From Fomes fomentarius (Eukaryota; Basidiomycota; Agaricomycetes; Polyporales; Polyporaceae), in contig JABYQN010000017.1 in the NCBI GenBank assembly GCA_022606135.1, positions 310,001-374,000 on the forward strand: a stretch of 64,000 bases of DNA. The letters run 5' to 3'. Of the stretch, positions 31,366 through 42,545 are shown in pieces (within the stretch, counting starts at the first letter, position 1; the number at the start of each line of letters is the position of its first letter). A program made the translations under genes and the position numbers. The notes below the pieces were generated by a model. That model saw only the letters and a program-made list of their open reading frames with translations, searched no databases and was not told the DNA's origin.

Positions 31366-31432
31366 TATAAATCTCGTTGAGCATCAACCACTTCTCCTCA
31401 CTCGAACAGCACTCACCAGTCGTCGTTCAAGT
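31366..31432 (+). promoter_or_regulatory. Hydrophobin 4 TATA box and conserved leader
   Basis: TATAAAT at 31366 is followed by the leader CCTCACTCGAACAGCACTCA (31396) and CCAGTCGTCGTTCAAGT. The same leader occurs before hydrophobins 5, 6 and 7. Confidence 0.7.
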
Positions 31433-31475
31433 ACCCAGCACACCTAGTACTCAGCATCCAAGCCTCTCTCTCATC

Positions 31476-31941
31476 ATGTTCGCCAAGCTCTTCGCCGTCT
31501 CCGCCCTCGCAATCCTTGCCGCCGCCACCCCCGCGACCCAGGGCTCGTCCCCGACGGGGTGCTCCACCGGGACGCTCCAGTGCTGCTCGTCCACCCAAAG
31601 CGCGAATAGCACGTCCATTGCGCCGATCCTCGCAGGCCTGGGCATCGTCATTCAAGATGTGAACGCGCTCGTCGGTCTGGGGTGCTCCCCGGTCACCGGC
31701 GTCGGTGTAGGCACTGGTAACGCTTGGTGTGTATCCTTGTACAGCAGGTTTGGGGAGCAGGAATCGCAAACTGACGTACCTATCTACCATAGCTCCGCTG
31801 ACACTGTTTGCTGCGACAACACCGCTTTGGGTAAGAACCCGACCATACGAGCATCCTCCCCTCAGTTCCGTCTGTGTTCGGTGCTAACCCTGATTCGCAG
31901 GTGGTCTCCTGGGCGTCGGCTGCATCCCGATTAACGCCTGA
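31476..31941 (+). CDS. Class I hydrophobin 4
   Basis: Exons are 31476-31726, 31793-31830 and 31901-31941, spliced to 109 residues. The signal peptide is MFAKLFAVSALAILAAA. The cysteine core is CSTGTLQCC, then LGCSPVTGVGVGTGNA, the spliced Cys, VCCDNTAL and VGCIPINA. Exons 2 (38 bp) and 3 (41 bp) have the same lengths as in every other copy. Its body belongs to the QDVNALVGL subgroup, but its leader and flanks match hydrophobins 5-7, so it links the two subgroups. Confidence 0.93.
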
Positions 31942-32979
31942 AGCCGCAGTTTCCAAGACTGCAAGTCTTGAGTAAATCCTCCAAGAGATCGAGTAGAAGT
32001 AGGCGGCGGACGTTGATGAGTCCTTTGAAGTGACCGGATGTAACTACCTTCCTGTCCCGGACTGCTTGCAAGAATGTGATTGAGAGTTGTGTATGTCATA
32101 TACATGAGAGTCTTCGCGTATTGAAGAGACAGTATCGAAGAATAAACTCCAGCATGATTCTGCACCTTAGAATGAGGCATGTGAGGCGCACTTATCACGA
32201 CAGTGATCTTGTGCAGTACTCACCTTACGTCGCTGTGGTCCAACCCGACCTGAGAAGGAGAGGCTTTCGTAACCAGGAAGGGGACTTCGACTTCACTTCA
32301 CGATGTATGCACATATGCGTCAGTACCCCCGTAACCAGACAGTCATGAGTACGTTGCACCATGGAACACCGACAATGACGCATGACCGGACTTCATGCCC
32401 GATAGTTGACGCCCGCGCCCACGAGGGCTGCCAGTCTATACACCTCTATGAGAGTGAGTTTCGGAATACTGAAAGGATGAGCCAAGTCTTTCATGGAGAA
32501 GGGTGGAGTACAGTACCTGTAACGCTGAACTCTCCGTATTCACGCGTAACGGGACAGCAGAACCTACCAAGAAAGAAGCCCCGACGGTTCAAATACTGAA
32601 GTGGCTCGTTCTGCCTATTGTTCCAAGAAACTCGAGCACAAGGTCTGTACAATGAAATTGTGATATGATGAGCGACGACCTGAGTATGGGAGACAAGACA
32701 GCATACCGTACCTACGACGTTGAGCTGAAGCCATCACACTCATACAAGTGGAGCGAGCACTTGCGCCATAGAGAGCACGAAGGAAGGGAGTTCAAGGCTC
32801 GAGGCGTCGTTGCTGTATTAACGCGGAGAACAGCATGGAGCAGCTCACGAAATGGCCGAAATAAATGCGAGTTGCCATGCTGCAATGTGTCAGTTGCAAC
32901 CAACCGCGACGGAATGCGCGGACGACGATGAATACGGTTCTCTGAGTCGTGCACGGTCATGTACGGATCTCCTCTGCAG
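31942..32979. repeat. Hydrophobin-cluster intergenic module, copy 1
   Basis: Blocks in order that recur downstream of hydrophobins 5 and 6: tgtcatatacatgagagtctt near 32094, gtatgcacatatgcgtcagta near 32303, aatgacgcatgaccggactt near 32375, and a final tacaagtggagcgagcact near 32743 before the next promoter. No gene. Confidence 0.6.
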
Positions 32980-33047
32980 TATAAGGCCGCGTCAACATTC
33001 GCCCCCTGCTCCTCACTCGAACAGTGCTCACCAGTCGTTCAAGTCCC
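32980..33047 (+). promoter_or_regulatory. Hydrophobin 5 TATA box and conserved leader
   Basis: CTCTGCAGTATAAGG (TATA at 32980) is followed by the shared leader from 33011 (cctcactcgaacagtgctca). CTCTGCAGTATAA also precedes hydrophobins 6 and 7. Confidence 0.7.
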
Positions 33048-33106
33048 GAGGTCTAGTACTCGCTCATCCTCAGTACTCAGTACTCAGCCATCCGCCTCTC
33101 GTCATC

Positions 33107-33598
33107 ATGTTCGCCAAGCTCTTCACCACCGCCTCCGCCATCTCCGCCCTCGCCGTCCTCGCAGTCGCCACCCCTGCCCCGGCTGTCCCTGAGCCCGTCC
33201 CCAAGGCTCGGGAGCGAGCGGTTGCACCACGGGCTCGATCCAATGCTGCGATATGATACAGACCGCGAACAGCCTCCCGATCTCCATCCTCCTCGGACTG
33301 CTCGGTATCGTCCTCCCGGACCTGAGCGGGCTCGTCGGGCTCGGGTGCACCCCGATCTCGGTCATCGGTGTCGGCTCTGGGAATGCTTGGTGAGTGTGTC
33401 TGGTGATATACGATCTACGACGGTTGGCTCACATAGCTGTCCGATGTAGCTCTGCTAATACCGTTTGCTGCGACAACAACGCGGTTGGTAAGAAAACGAT
33501 CTTATACGCATCCGCAAGTCGGTATCTCCCGTACGCATGGCTGACGAAAATCTGCAGGAGGGCTGCTGAGCATCGGCTGTCTCCCGATCAACCTCTGA
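33107..33598 (+). pseudogene. Class I hydrophobin 5, one-base frameshift (possibly a sequence error)
   Basis: Exons would be 33107-33389, 33450-33487 and 33558-33598. The signal peptide is [20 protein letters not shown]. The frame is lost at 33199-33202: GTCCCCAAGG has four Cs where five would give [10 protein letters not shown], and a stop follows at 33254. Beyond it the whole core is intact in the shifted frame: [52 protein letters not shown] and SIGCLPINL. All splice sites are good. With a single homopolymer lesion and everything else preserved, this may be a functional gene misread in the assembly. Confidence 0.8.
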
Positions 33599-34626
33599 GA
33601 GAACATTGCCCGCCTTTCCGAGTCGGGCGTAGATGCAGATGTTGTAGCGTGTGGAGAAGGAGGGTAGCGACGTGACTCCTGTATGAGACTGCCTGTGAAT
33701 TATGATAATGATAACGAAACCGATCAATGTATGCCATATGTCATATGCGCGGATATCTTCGCAATTGAGGAGACTGCGTCCGATAGTGTCTGAGAATCTT
33801 ACCGAGCATGGAATTACACCTGGCACACGACTCCAGATGAGGGTGCCACACGACGCGGACCGCCGAGGACCGCCCAGATTCAGGATGTATGATCGAGAGA
33901 GAACAACCTATATTTCACGGTCTACACTATGCACATACGCGTCAATGCCCCGCATCGGGATTGTCGTGGGGCACAAATGTGGGATACTCAAGATGACGCA
34001 CCGTCAGGCTTCATGTCCGTTGATGAACACTGAGGAGCTAAAGACGGTCGCGACCTTACGATCTTCTCCCCGGTCACCTGGAGCAACGTCTGTATGAGCT
34101 GATGATGAATACAGTCTTGAGTGAAGGAAGACGAAGACACCTTACCTGTGTCGTCGAGCCCGTCGTAATGATTCATGAAAGTGGAGCGAGCACTGAGGCC
34201 AGGCGAACCGAAAGAGGGCCGGTTTCAAGACTTGAAACGTCGTTGCTGTAGCACATCATAGCACCGACAACAGCATGAACGGGCGGGTAAATGGATGCAG
34301 TCTTCTGCCCGGTCGCCCGAAGTGGTGGTGCAATGAGGGACCGCCTTGATGTCCGATTGTCAGGGGTCGCACTGTACCTGTGACATAAAGCTGGACCTTC
34401 ACATTCATACGAGCGGAGCGAGCACTCACACCAGAAAAGACAAACGAGGGGATGCCCAGGCACGAGGCATCGTTGCTAAGTGTGCTCGGGCGACAGCGTG
34501 GACCAGCACGCGGTAACGTCTGAAATCAATAACATGCCGCTGTATGGAAGCGGATCGCCGACAACGGCCACGGGGTGCGCGGAGGGAGGAGCGCGTGCGT
34601 GCACACGCCCATACGCATCTCTGCAG
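33599..34626. repeat. Hydrophobin-cluster intergenic module, copy 2
   Basis: Homologous to 31942-32979: tgccatatgtcatatgcgc near 33732, actatgcacatacgcgtcaa near 33926, agatgacgcaccgtcaggct near 33990, attcatgaaagtggagcgag near 34171 and a second attcatacgagcggagcgag near 34402. gaccagcacgcggtaac near 34501 follows. No gene. Confidence 0.6.
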
Positions 34627-34694
34627 TATAAAATCCCCTCAGCATCCACCCTTGCTCCTCACTCGAACAGCACTCACCAGTCGTTCAAGTCCCC
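34627..34694 (+). promoter_or_regulatory. Hydrophobin 6 TATA box and conserved leader
   Basis: CTCTGCAGTATAAAA (TATA at 34627), then the shared leader from 34657. Confidence 0.7.
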
Positions 34695-34776
34695 TGCGCC
34701 CAGCTCCAGTACTCGCTCATCCTCAGTACTCAGCGCTCAGCACACCCAACCTCCCTCTCTTATCCTCATCATCGTC

Positions 34777-35270
34777 ATGTTCGCCAAGCTCTTCACCACC
34801 GCCTCCGCCATCTCCGCGCTTGCAGTCCTTGCGGCCGCCACCCCCACCCCGGTTCCCCAGAGCTCGGGGTCCGGCGCGAGCGGCTGCAGCACGGGCTCGG
34901 TCCAGTGCTGCCAGATGGTACAGACCGCGAACAGCCTGCCCATCTCCGTCCTCCTCGGGCTGCTCGGGATCGTCCTCCCGGACTTGAGCGCGCTCGTCGG
35001 GCTCGGATGCGACCCCATCTCGGTGATTGGTGTCGGCTCTGGGAACGCCTGGTGAGTGTCCCTAGGCACGTGCATGGCGATCTAGGCGCATATGGTGAGC
35101 TGACATGTCCGTCTGATCCAGCTCTGCGAACACTGTGTGCTGCGAGAACAACGCCGTCGGTAAGGACTTGAGCACAATAGCCTTGTGATCTCCATGTGTC
35201 CTGCGTGTGGTGCTGATGTGAATTTTCAGGTGGCCTGCTCAGCATCGGGTGTCTCCCGCTCAACCTCTGA
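34777..35270 (+). CDS. Class I hydrophobin 6
   Basis: Exons are 34777-35051, 35122-35159 and 35230-35270, spliced to 117 residues. The signal peptide is [20 protein letters not shown], with an extra TTAS relative to hydrophobins 1-4. The core is [44 protein letters not shown], the spliced Cys, VCCENNAV and SIGCLPLNL. It belongs to the second subgroup with hydrophobins 5 and 7. A Ser/Gly-rich linker (QSSGSGASG) precedes the first cysteine. Confidence 0.93.
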
Positions 35271-36473
35271 GAGCGCGTCGTCTGTGTCCGTGTTTCCGAG
35301 TCGGACATAGGGCGGTAGCGGAGTGCAAGTGAGAAGCGGAGGATGTAGACCAAGTCACCTGTGCTGCCTTCCTGTTCGAAAGTGCCTGCGAGAGTCAGAT
35401 AGACATGTTTATGCCATATGCCATATGCTTGAATGTCTCCGCGTGCCTGGAAAATTGCATCAAAGAGCGAACTCAGGCTCCGTCCGAGCTGGGACTACGC
35501 CCCTAGTGGCGCAGCTCTCGCGGGAATGCTCCAACAGACGCTGCGATTGCAGACAAAAGGATGTTACGCGACGATCTCAGCCGTCGAGCGTACATGAGAC
35601 TTCACACAAGCCGAGGCAGACCTCGGCCAACGGCTGGCTCGAAGGATGTCCGTCAGCACGTGAACGCAATGCGCATATATGTCAGTATTACCGCACCAGG
35701 AGTGTCGTCTACGCGCCACATGAGTTACCCGGCCAACGCACGCTCCGTGACAGACTATCGCGTTCCTGGGGAGGTAAGACGGCCGCCACCGTGTGCATTG
35801 TGTATGCATGGGTGTTAAGGTCAAGGTCTGTTGGAAGGTCGATGTTGAAGGCACGATATTCAATGGGTAGCGGGCAACGGGACAGTAACGTACCTGTTCC
35901 GTCGTGTCCTCCGTGATATAATTCATAGATGTGTGACAGGCACTCACGCTCGGCGTTGTAGCCAACCATACGAGGAAGATCCGAGGCCGAAAGGGTCGTT
36001 GCTACAGAAGCACATGATTGAGGCGGACGAGAGCATGCGGTTAGCATGCCGTATTGAGCGACTTTACGGAAGTGGGCATTCCTCCGCGCTAGAGCCCGAT
36101 GAGCCCGAGAACAAGGTCTGTGGTGCGATATGATGAGCGACGGCAGTAGGTGCAATGAACAAGGGAACGTACTGTACCTGTACCGTATCGCCATGTCCAA
36201 TCTTCACGTTCATAAGAAAGTGAATGTGCGCGCCAGACAGGCACCAGACGACACGAGCGAGTAGGTTTCGGAGGATGTAGGCATCGCCGTAACTCGCATA
36301 TGGACGACAGCGGAGACCAGCACGCGGTGTCGAGCGGAAATGTTGAAGTTTGTTGTATTGCGATGCGGCACTCACATTGGCGGCGGTTCAACAATACGCC
36401 CGAGCACACGACGCGCAGACGACGGCAAAGGCATTGTCCAAGTCGCATACGCGCACGTTCATCGTCTCTGCAG
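35271..36473. repeat. Hydrophobin-cluster intergenic module, copy 3
   Basis: The same order of blocks, more degenerate: tgccatatgccatatgcttg near 35412, aatgcgcatatatgtcagta near 35669, gatatgatgagcgacg near 36127 and gaccagcacgcggtgtc near 36312. No gene. Confidence 0.55.
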
Positions 36474-36540
36474 TATATAACCTGCCTCAGCCTCGCCCAA
36501 ATGCCTCACTCGAACACCACTCACCAGTAGTCGTTCAAGT
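36474..36540 (+). promoter_or_regulatory. Hydrophobin 7 TATA box and conserved leader
   Basis: CTCTGCAGTATATAA (TATA at 36474), then the leader from 36504 (cctcactcgaacaccactca). Confidence 0.7.
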
Positions 36541-36589
36541 CCCAGTCACAGTCCCAGTCCCAGTCTCAGCAGCTCCAGTAGTCATCACG

Positions 36590-37082
36590 ATGTTCGCCAA
36601 GGTCTTCACCACCGCCGCCGCCATCTCCACCCTCGCAGTCCTTGCGGTCGCCACCCCCGCCCCAGCTCCGATTCCGCAGAGCGGCGCGTCCGGGTGCACG
36701 ACGGGGAGTGCCCAGTGCTGCGAGAGCACGCAGACGGCAAACAGCCTCCCGATCTCCGTCATCCTCTCCTTGCTCGGGATCGTCCTCCCGGACCTGAGCG
36801 CGCTCATCGGGCTCGGGTGCACCCCGATCTCCGTCATCGGCGTCGGCTCTGGCAACGCCTGGTGAGTACCGCTGTGCAACTGTAATCGGGATGGATCATG
36901 GCGGGCTGACTGGTGCTTGTTCGCGGTAGCTCTACGAACACTGTTTGCTGTGACAACAGCGCTATGGGTGAGAGCCTGGGCTGATTGATATACTCACCTC
37001 GTCTCCCGAGCGCGACACTGACTACGTGAACCATTTTGCAGGCGGCCTTCTGGGTATTGGCTGTCTTCCCATCAGCCTCTAA
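36590..37082 (+). CDS. Class I hydrophobin 7
   Basis: Exons are 36590-36861, 36930-36967 and 37042-37082, spliced to 116 residues. The signal peptide is MFAKVFTTAAAISTLAVLAV. The core is [44 protein letters not shown], the spliced Cys, VCCDNSAM and IGCLPISL. An upstream in-frame ATG exists, but the signal peptide fixes the start at 36590, between the conserved leader and the first hydrophobic stretch. It is the last intact member of the cluster. Confidence 0.93.
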
Positions 37083-39036
37083 GCGGACGTCACGTAGTCC
37101 TGCAATCAGACAGCTGTGCGATAGAAGTTGGAGTTGAAGCTTTGGAACGTGAGCAAAGAGCGGGGAAGGGAAGTTGCATGTTGTTTGTCCTACTTTCCGG
37201 TGCGAGAATGTGTAGGAAGCTCGAGTGGATGTATCGTTGCTATATGCCATCACGGTGTGCTTGATGATTTGGCCGTGCTGCAGAGCTCACAGGTAACGAC
37301 GTCCGAAGTCTCTTCGCGTCCCAGTTTGCGAATATCTACCAAACGCCTGACGCCACAATGGAGGGCGGTGCAGGGTACAAGGGAAGTACGCACACTCTCG
37401 TTCACCATGTTCTGCTGAATCTGCTCGTCGTCTACGGCTGGAGAGGATGGAGGCTTCGGAACTTGAATGAGGAGTAGACTTCAGAAAGTACCAGTGAGCA
37501 CAGAGTCAATTTCTATGATAAGACAAGACAGGGTTTGCAGACTCAGAGATAGCGAGGGTATGATCTGGGACTCTGGAGACGAAACTCCAGGACGAACGCC
37601 GAAGGCAAGGTTGGGAGGGCGCCTGATCGCGCACGCCACGTGGCACTTGCGCCCACGCTCTTGCGCTCATGTAAGTTACAGTAAGTTACTGAGTAAGTTG
37701 AATGACATTGTAAGTACTGTTACCTGGCCTGGGAACGACAACACGCTCTTGTGGTGAGTTCGGCACAGGGTGACCAATAACAATATTTGTAGCTTATTCT
37801 CTTGGATGGTACATCAACAAAGGGGAGCAAATGCTCGCGCCGACGCCGGCGTGCGTCTCGTTTCAGTGGACGTACGCCTAGTATCGTACTATGGCCAATG
37901 TTCACCACCTGGGATCATATCCCTTGAAGTCTCTGCTTGTCTGTAGGAGCTAGAGTCAGCACAATAATATTGGTAAGTTGGACTTCTGCAATTAGTGCTA
38001 TGCGATGGTTCGTGATGACCACCAGACCAGTGGTGGCCCTCCGGATCTGGAGGAAATCTAGAAGTGCTCCGAGCCGATGGGTCTGCAGGGCATGGCCCAC
38101 ACACTGATCGTGGCGTCCGGGCCGGGTGGGGTTGAATGTGGCCACCGCGGCCCAACGAGAGGTACGCTGCACCCAACGTCTTGTTGCATGGTGGATTGTG
38201 GCACTAACAGCGGGGCAGTTGCATCGTGTGACGGTCAAACGTTAGGCAGGTATATATGGGTAGGTAAAGCGGTAGAATCCATTGCCGCAGAAGAAAGTTT
38301 AAAATGGGTTTCCTGGTTGTCTTCCATCGTCCGACAAGTCTCCGCTGAGTGATAGCTCCAACTCTTCCCGCTAAACTATGTAGGACGTCCACCGTCATGT
38401 GCTCCTTGTCTCGAATTTGCCGTCCGGAACCAGGAGAGAGCTATTACATCTTGTTGCCGCAAATGGTCTAAGTACTATTGCCAGTGCTTCTTCCGCTTTC
38501 GACTCAGCTTTAGCTCGAGTTACATGGTCTGACGTGCCTCGGTCAAGTATGTATATAAATAGGGTAATTATTCTATGTACACACGGAAGCTGGCTGGTTC
38601 GTCTTCTACTTGGATGTTTTGCTCAAAGCGCGAAACCATCAACCGTTTGGAACCCTCTCCGCTTCTGGGCGTCTCCAAGTCGCGTACGCAGTCTTCCGAG
38701 TCAATCATTATTGAGGTGAGGTGCCTGAGCGTTGGGGCCCTCGCAGGATCCGCGTCAGGGGATGCCAGCTGACCGTAGCTACCCCGCCGATGTTAATAAT
38801 TGGGAGATGCGCGGCGATGGAGAGTTGAAATGTTTGAACGTTGGTAGACTTTGACCGGACCGGCGCGGACCGGCGGTCATCCAGGCACCTGGCACCGACA
38901 ATCCCCAATCCCAACGCTTCCCCGCAATCTCGATCGCGGCCCATGGGGTAAGCCCTGACGATAAAAAGGCTCCGGTCACTGTTCGACATGAGTTCGGCCT
39001 TCCCCCGCCATCTCCCCGACGCCTGCCCCACCCACC
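37083..39036. other. Intergenic, end of hydrophobin cluster
   Basis: About 1.95 kb without a supported gene. A tatatgccatcacgg remnant near 37241 may be a last trace of the cluster module. The end is the promoter of the MFS gene. Confidence 0.5.
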
Positions 39037-41612
39037 ATGAGTACCCCAGGCCGATTTCAAAATATCAGGGTCTACTGTCGGTCTCCTTCCTCTCATTTGC
39101 CGTCGAGACGCCAATTATTGATATTTTTTTCGTGCGCATATAGGGCTTGCGTTCATCGTGTATTGGGGTATCGTCCTATTCGGTTATGATACGTGAGTCG
39201 TCTCGCACGAGCTCACTGCATACATGCGCTTAGCGAAACCTGGGACAGCGGTATCGGCGGTGGCGTGGTGTCCATGAAGTACTTCAAGGAGCACTTCGGC
39301 CTTTTAAACCCCGACGGCACACCCAACACCAAGAAGGCCAACGAGGTCTCCTCCAACGTCGTATCCGTCCTCCAGGCTGGTGCATTTTTCGGTGCATTGG
39401 GGAGCGCCCCCGTCTCAGGTGAGCTGCTGTTCGTTGCTTTGGGAGCGTTGGAAAGTTTTCTGTTGCGAATACGAACTGGAGGAAGATGTTGTTCGGCGTG
39501 TGGCTTCTGGTGACGGTCGCGAAAACATTCTCCTTCATTGTCACCTTCTCGTTCATTTGTGATACCTACTATCGCGCCTTGCCCCGTTTGCGAGCGCGCT
39601 GTCGCATCATAACGCCATCGCCCCTTCAAGTTCAATCATTCTCGCACATACTCCTCGATGCGTTGATTACAAGCCCCTATGTGCTAGTCGCCTGTCCGCG
39701 TTCGCAGTGGCGGTGCGACAATCATTCGATACGAAACCCATAGCGTCTACCTCTAACGTCACAATACATTGCGCGATCTCCATTTATCTGCGTCGCAACT
39801 TCCCTGACTTCGCTTCCTTCTTCAGCCGCGATTGGCAGGAAGTGGACCTTGCTCTCGTTCACCCTCCTCTTCAGCATTGGTGCCGTGAGTACTCTCTCGC
39901 CGAAAGTAGGAGGAATCCACTGATAGCATGAACCAGATCCTGCAAACTATCGCTGGTGGGTCCCGCGGAATCGGCTACATTTATGCTGGCCGTGTCGTCG
40001 CAGGCGTCGGTATCGGTGCTATCTCTGCCGTTGCCCCTGCCTTCGTGTCGGAATGCTGCCCGAAGGACGTTCGTGGTCGCATCACAGGCTGTTTCCAGAT
40101 CATGGTCGCCGTCGGTGTCATGATATCGTACTTCATTAACTGTGAGCCGTAATTTTCTACGCGTTTGCACGCTTGTTCTATGCTCACTGCTACCGTATCA
40201 CAGTTGGCGTCGGCAAGCATATTCACTCCGGATACAACGTCTGGCGCATACCCTTTGGTCTGCAGCTCGCGCCTGCTGGTATCTTGGCCTTCGGTCTTCT
40301 GACCGTCAAGGAGTCGCCCCGATGGCTAGCATCGAAGGGTCGCGTTGACGAGGCCACCCGGAGTCTTGCATATCTCCGCAAGCTCCCCGTTGACCACCCC
40401 GACATTCGCGCTGAGATGTCTGAGATAGAGGCGGCGATACAGGAAGAGCGTGAAGCGCGCAAGGGTCTTGGTGTCCGGGAGGCGTTCCTCGGAAAGGGCA
40501 ACTTCATCCGGTTCGTCATCGCCGTCGTCATCTTCATCCTCCAGCAGTGGGGTGGCCAGAACTCGGTCAATTACTATGCTCCCCAAATCTTCCAGTCCGT
40601 GAGTACTCTCGCCCTTCACGGCACATGCCACGCGCGCATACTAACTGGCGTAATCAGATCGGATATACGGGCGATACGAACTCGCTCCTGGCGTCTGGCA
40701 TCTATGGTATCGTCAAAGTCATCGCCACCGCTGTCTTCGTCTTCTTCATGGTCGATAGCTTGGGGCGTAAGATATCCCTCTTTATCTCATCCGTCGGAAT
40801 GGGTGTCCTGTTCTTTATCATCGGTGCTCTCCTCAAGACGCATCCTCCGCCTGCGGACGTTCCCACCCCCCCACCGGCAAGTAAGGCGATGGCGGCGATG
40901 CTCTATATCTACGTGTGTTTCTACAGCATGGGCTGGGGTCCGCTTCCGTGTGTCTTCCTCCTTTCATGGCGGATATAGCGCGAGGTGCTGACGACTTTCA
41001 ACAGATGGGTATATGTCTCGGACATCTTCCCGACCCGCACGCGGCACTACGGTCTAGCTACTGCTAGCGCGTCACAATGGCTCTTCAGTACGTCAGATTT
41101 CGCGTCATCGCCACACTCACCCTGTTTCCTGATTGTATCGTGCCGCTCCCGCTGCGGTTACTAGACTTCGTGCTTTCAAAGGTCACTCCAAGCATGGTCA
41201 CCGATCTGGGCTACAAGATCTTCCTGATGTTCGCGACTATCAACATCGGCGCAATGGCCACCTTCTCTCTGTGCGTCTCCTTTGCACCTCCCGCAACTCT
41301 CCCTCTATCGCCGTATATATACTTACGCCCGCTTCCCTGCTTCCTGGTAAAAATAGACTTATCCCGGAGACAAAGGGCCGCTCCCTCGAAGAGATGGACG
41401 TCATCTTCGGCTCTGTTTCGGCCGACCAGCGGCAGAGAGACATTGCACGGCAGGAACGAGGTGAGTATCCGCTGTTTCTCATGTTTCCAATCCCGAAGCT
41501 TCTCTGATACTGACTTTTGCGTGCGTCCTCCCATCGTACTCTCCGTCGCACAGCGTTCGATCACGACAATCACGAGACGACGTCGGAGCGGTCAATCGAC
41601 AACAAGGTCTGA
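39037..41612 (+). CDS. MFS sugar/quinate-type transporter
   Basis: A plasma-membrane major facilitator of the sugar porter family (proton-coupled uptake of hexoses, inositol or quinate). Eleven exons: 39037-39076, 39144-39192, 39249-39418, 39826-39884, 39937-40141, 40204-40598, 40658-40947, 41005-41087, 41165-41270, 41357-41460 and 41554-41612, spliced to 519 residues. The start is MSTPGRFQNIRVYW, and the first membrane helix is LAFIVYWGIVLFGYDT. Signature motifs are GRKWTLLSFTLLFSIGA, ESPRWLASKGR (sugar porter loop), ILQQWGGQNSVNYYAPQIFQ (helix 7, substrate site) and IPETKGRSLEEMD (C-terminal motif). The acidic hydrophilic tail ends ERSIDNKV. One intron (39419-39825) is 407 bp while the others are about 50-95 bp. 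The substrate cannot be fixed from sequence. Confidence 0.93.
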
Positions 41613-42545
41613 GGTATCTCAAGACGCTAGGGGTGGATGGCCATGTCGGTACTGTACGATATAATCTCTACTACGATTGCGCTTGTTCGCTGCTCCATAC
41701 GATACTGTCACGCATACGCACGCATCTCGGCTTCACGATCTCACACGTAACTGGTACTGTTTTCTGTTCTCCTGGACGGCCGTCGCGGCGACATGCTCTG
41801 CTTCCATCCTTCGTCTTTCTGGTGTTCGCGAGCTTATATTGTAGTTTGGTTGTATTAGTATGCTCTTCTATGAACCTCTAACACGCGGAGAGACGTGGTG
41901 TGCGCGAGTACTTACGACTTCCGATCTCGGCATAGTAGATTCGCATTGAGAAAGATCGACAATCATCTTATGAGTTTTCGAAATCCTGGTAAGCCCGCAT
42001 GTAGCAAGCACACCATAGATACTCAAGTACTGACCGACGATGTATATGGTCGATGATCCGTGACCGATCTGATACTAGATGAAGGTAACGATGGCAGACC
42101 GCGAATATCGAAGCCATCGGAGTTGGCACTCGCAGTCAGCCTGACTACACCACCGGGCGAAGTGGGGTATCGAGATGATGTGATTGGTGGACCACATGTG
42201 CCCAATACCTGGCTATGTACGGATTCGGCCTCGCTTAGATAATGCTTCCATATTTGTCACCAATACACTGATGCCTTTCAACATATCTCCTCCATATCCA
42301 GTTCATGTTGGGCCGTTATGCCTCGCCCTCGTATCGTCTTTCTGCCATTTCCAGGTCGCATCTGTATAGCCACGCATATGGCCGACCCATAGAAGTCTTG
42401 TGACCTCACATGGCACTCGGTGATGGACTTGCACATCCGAAAACTGTGTCAAGGACTGTACTATGGCCGTTGGCCTCATCACGCATCTCACTTCCCTCCA
42501 TCGTGCACGACATGGCGGTTTGGTCCTCATACGAAGATTCTCAAG
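41613..42545. other. Intergenic, no feature recognised
   Basis: Between the MFS gene and the small unknown gene. Nothing supported. Confidence 0.5.
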
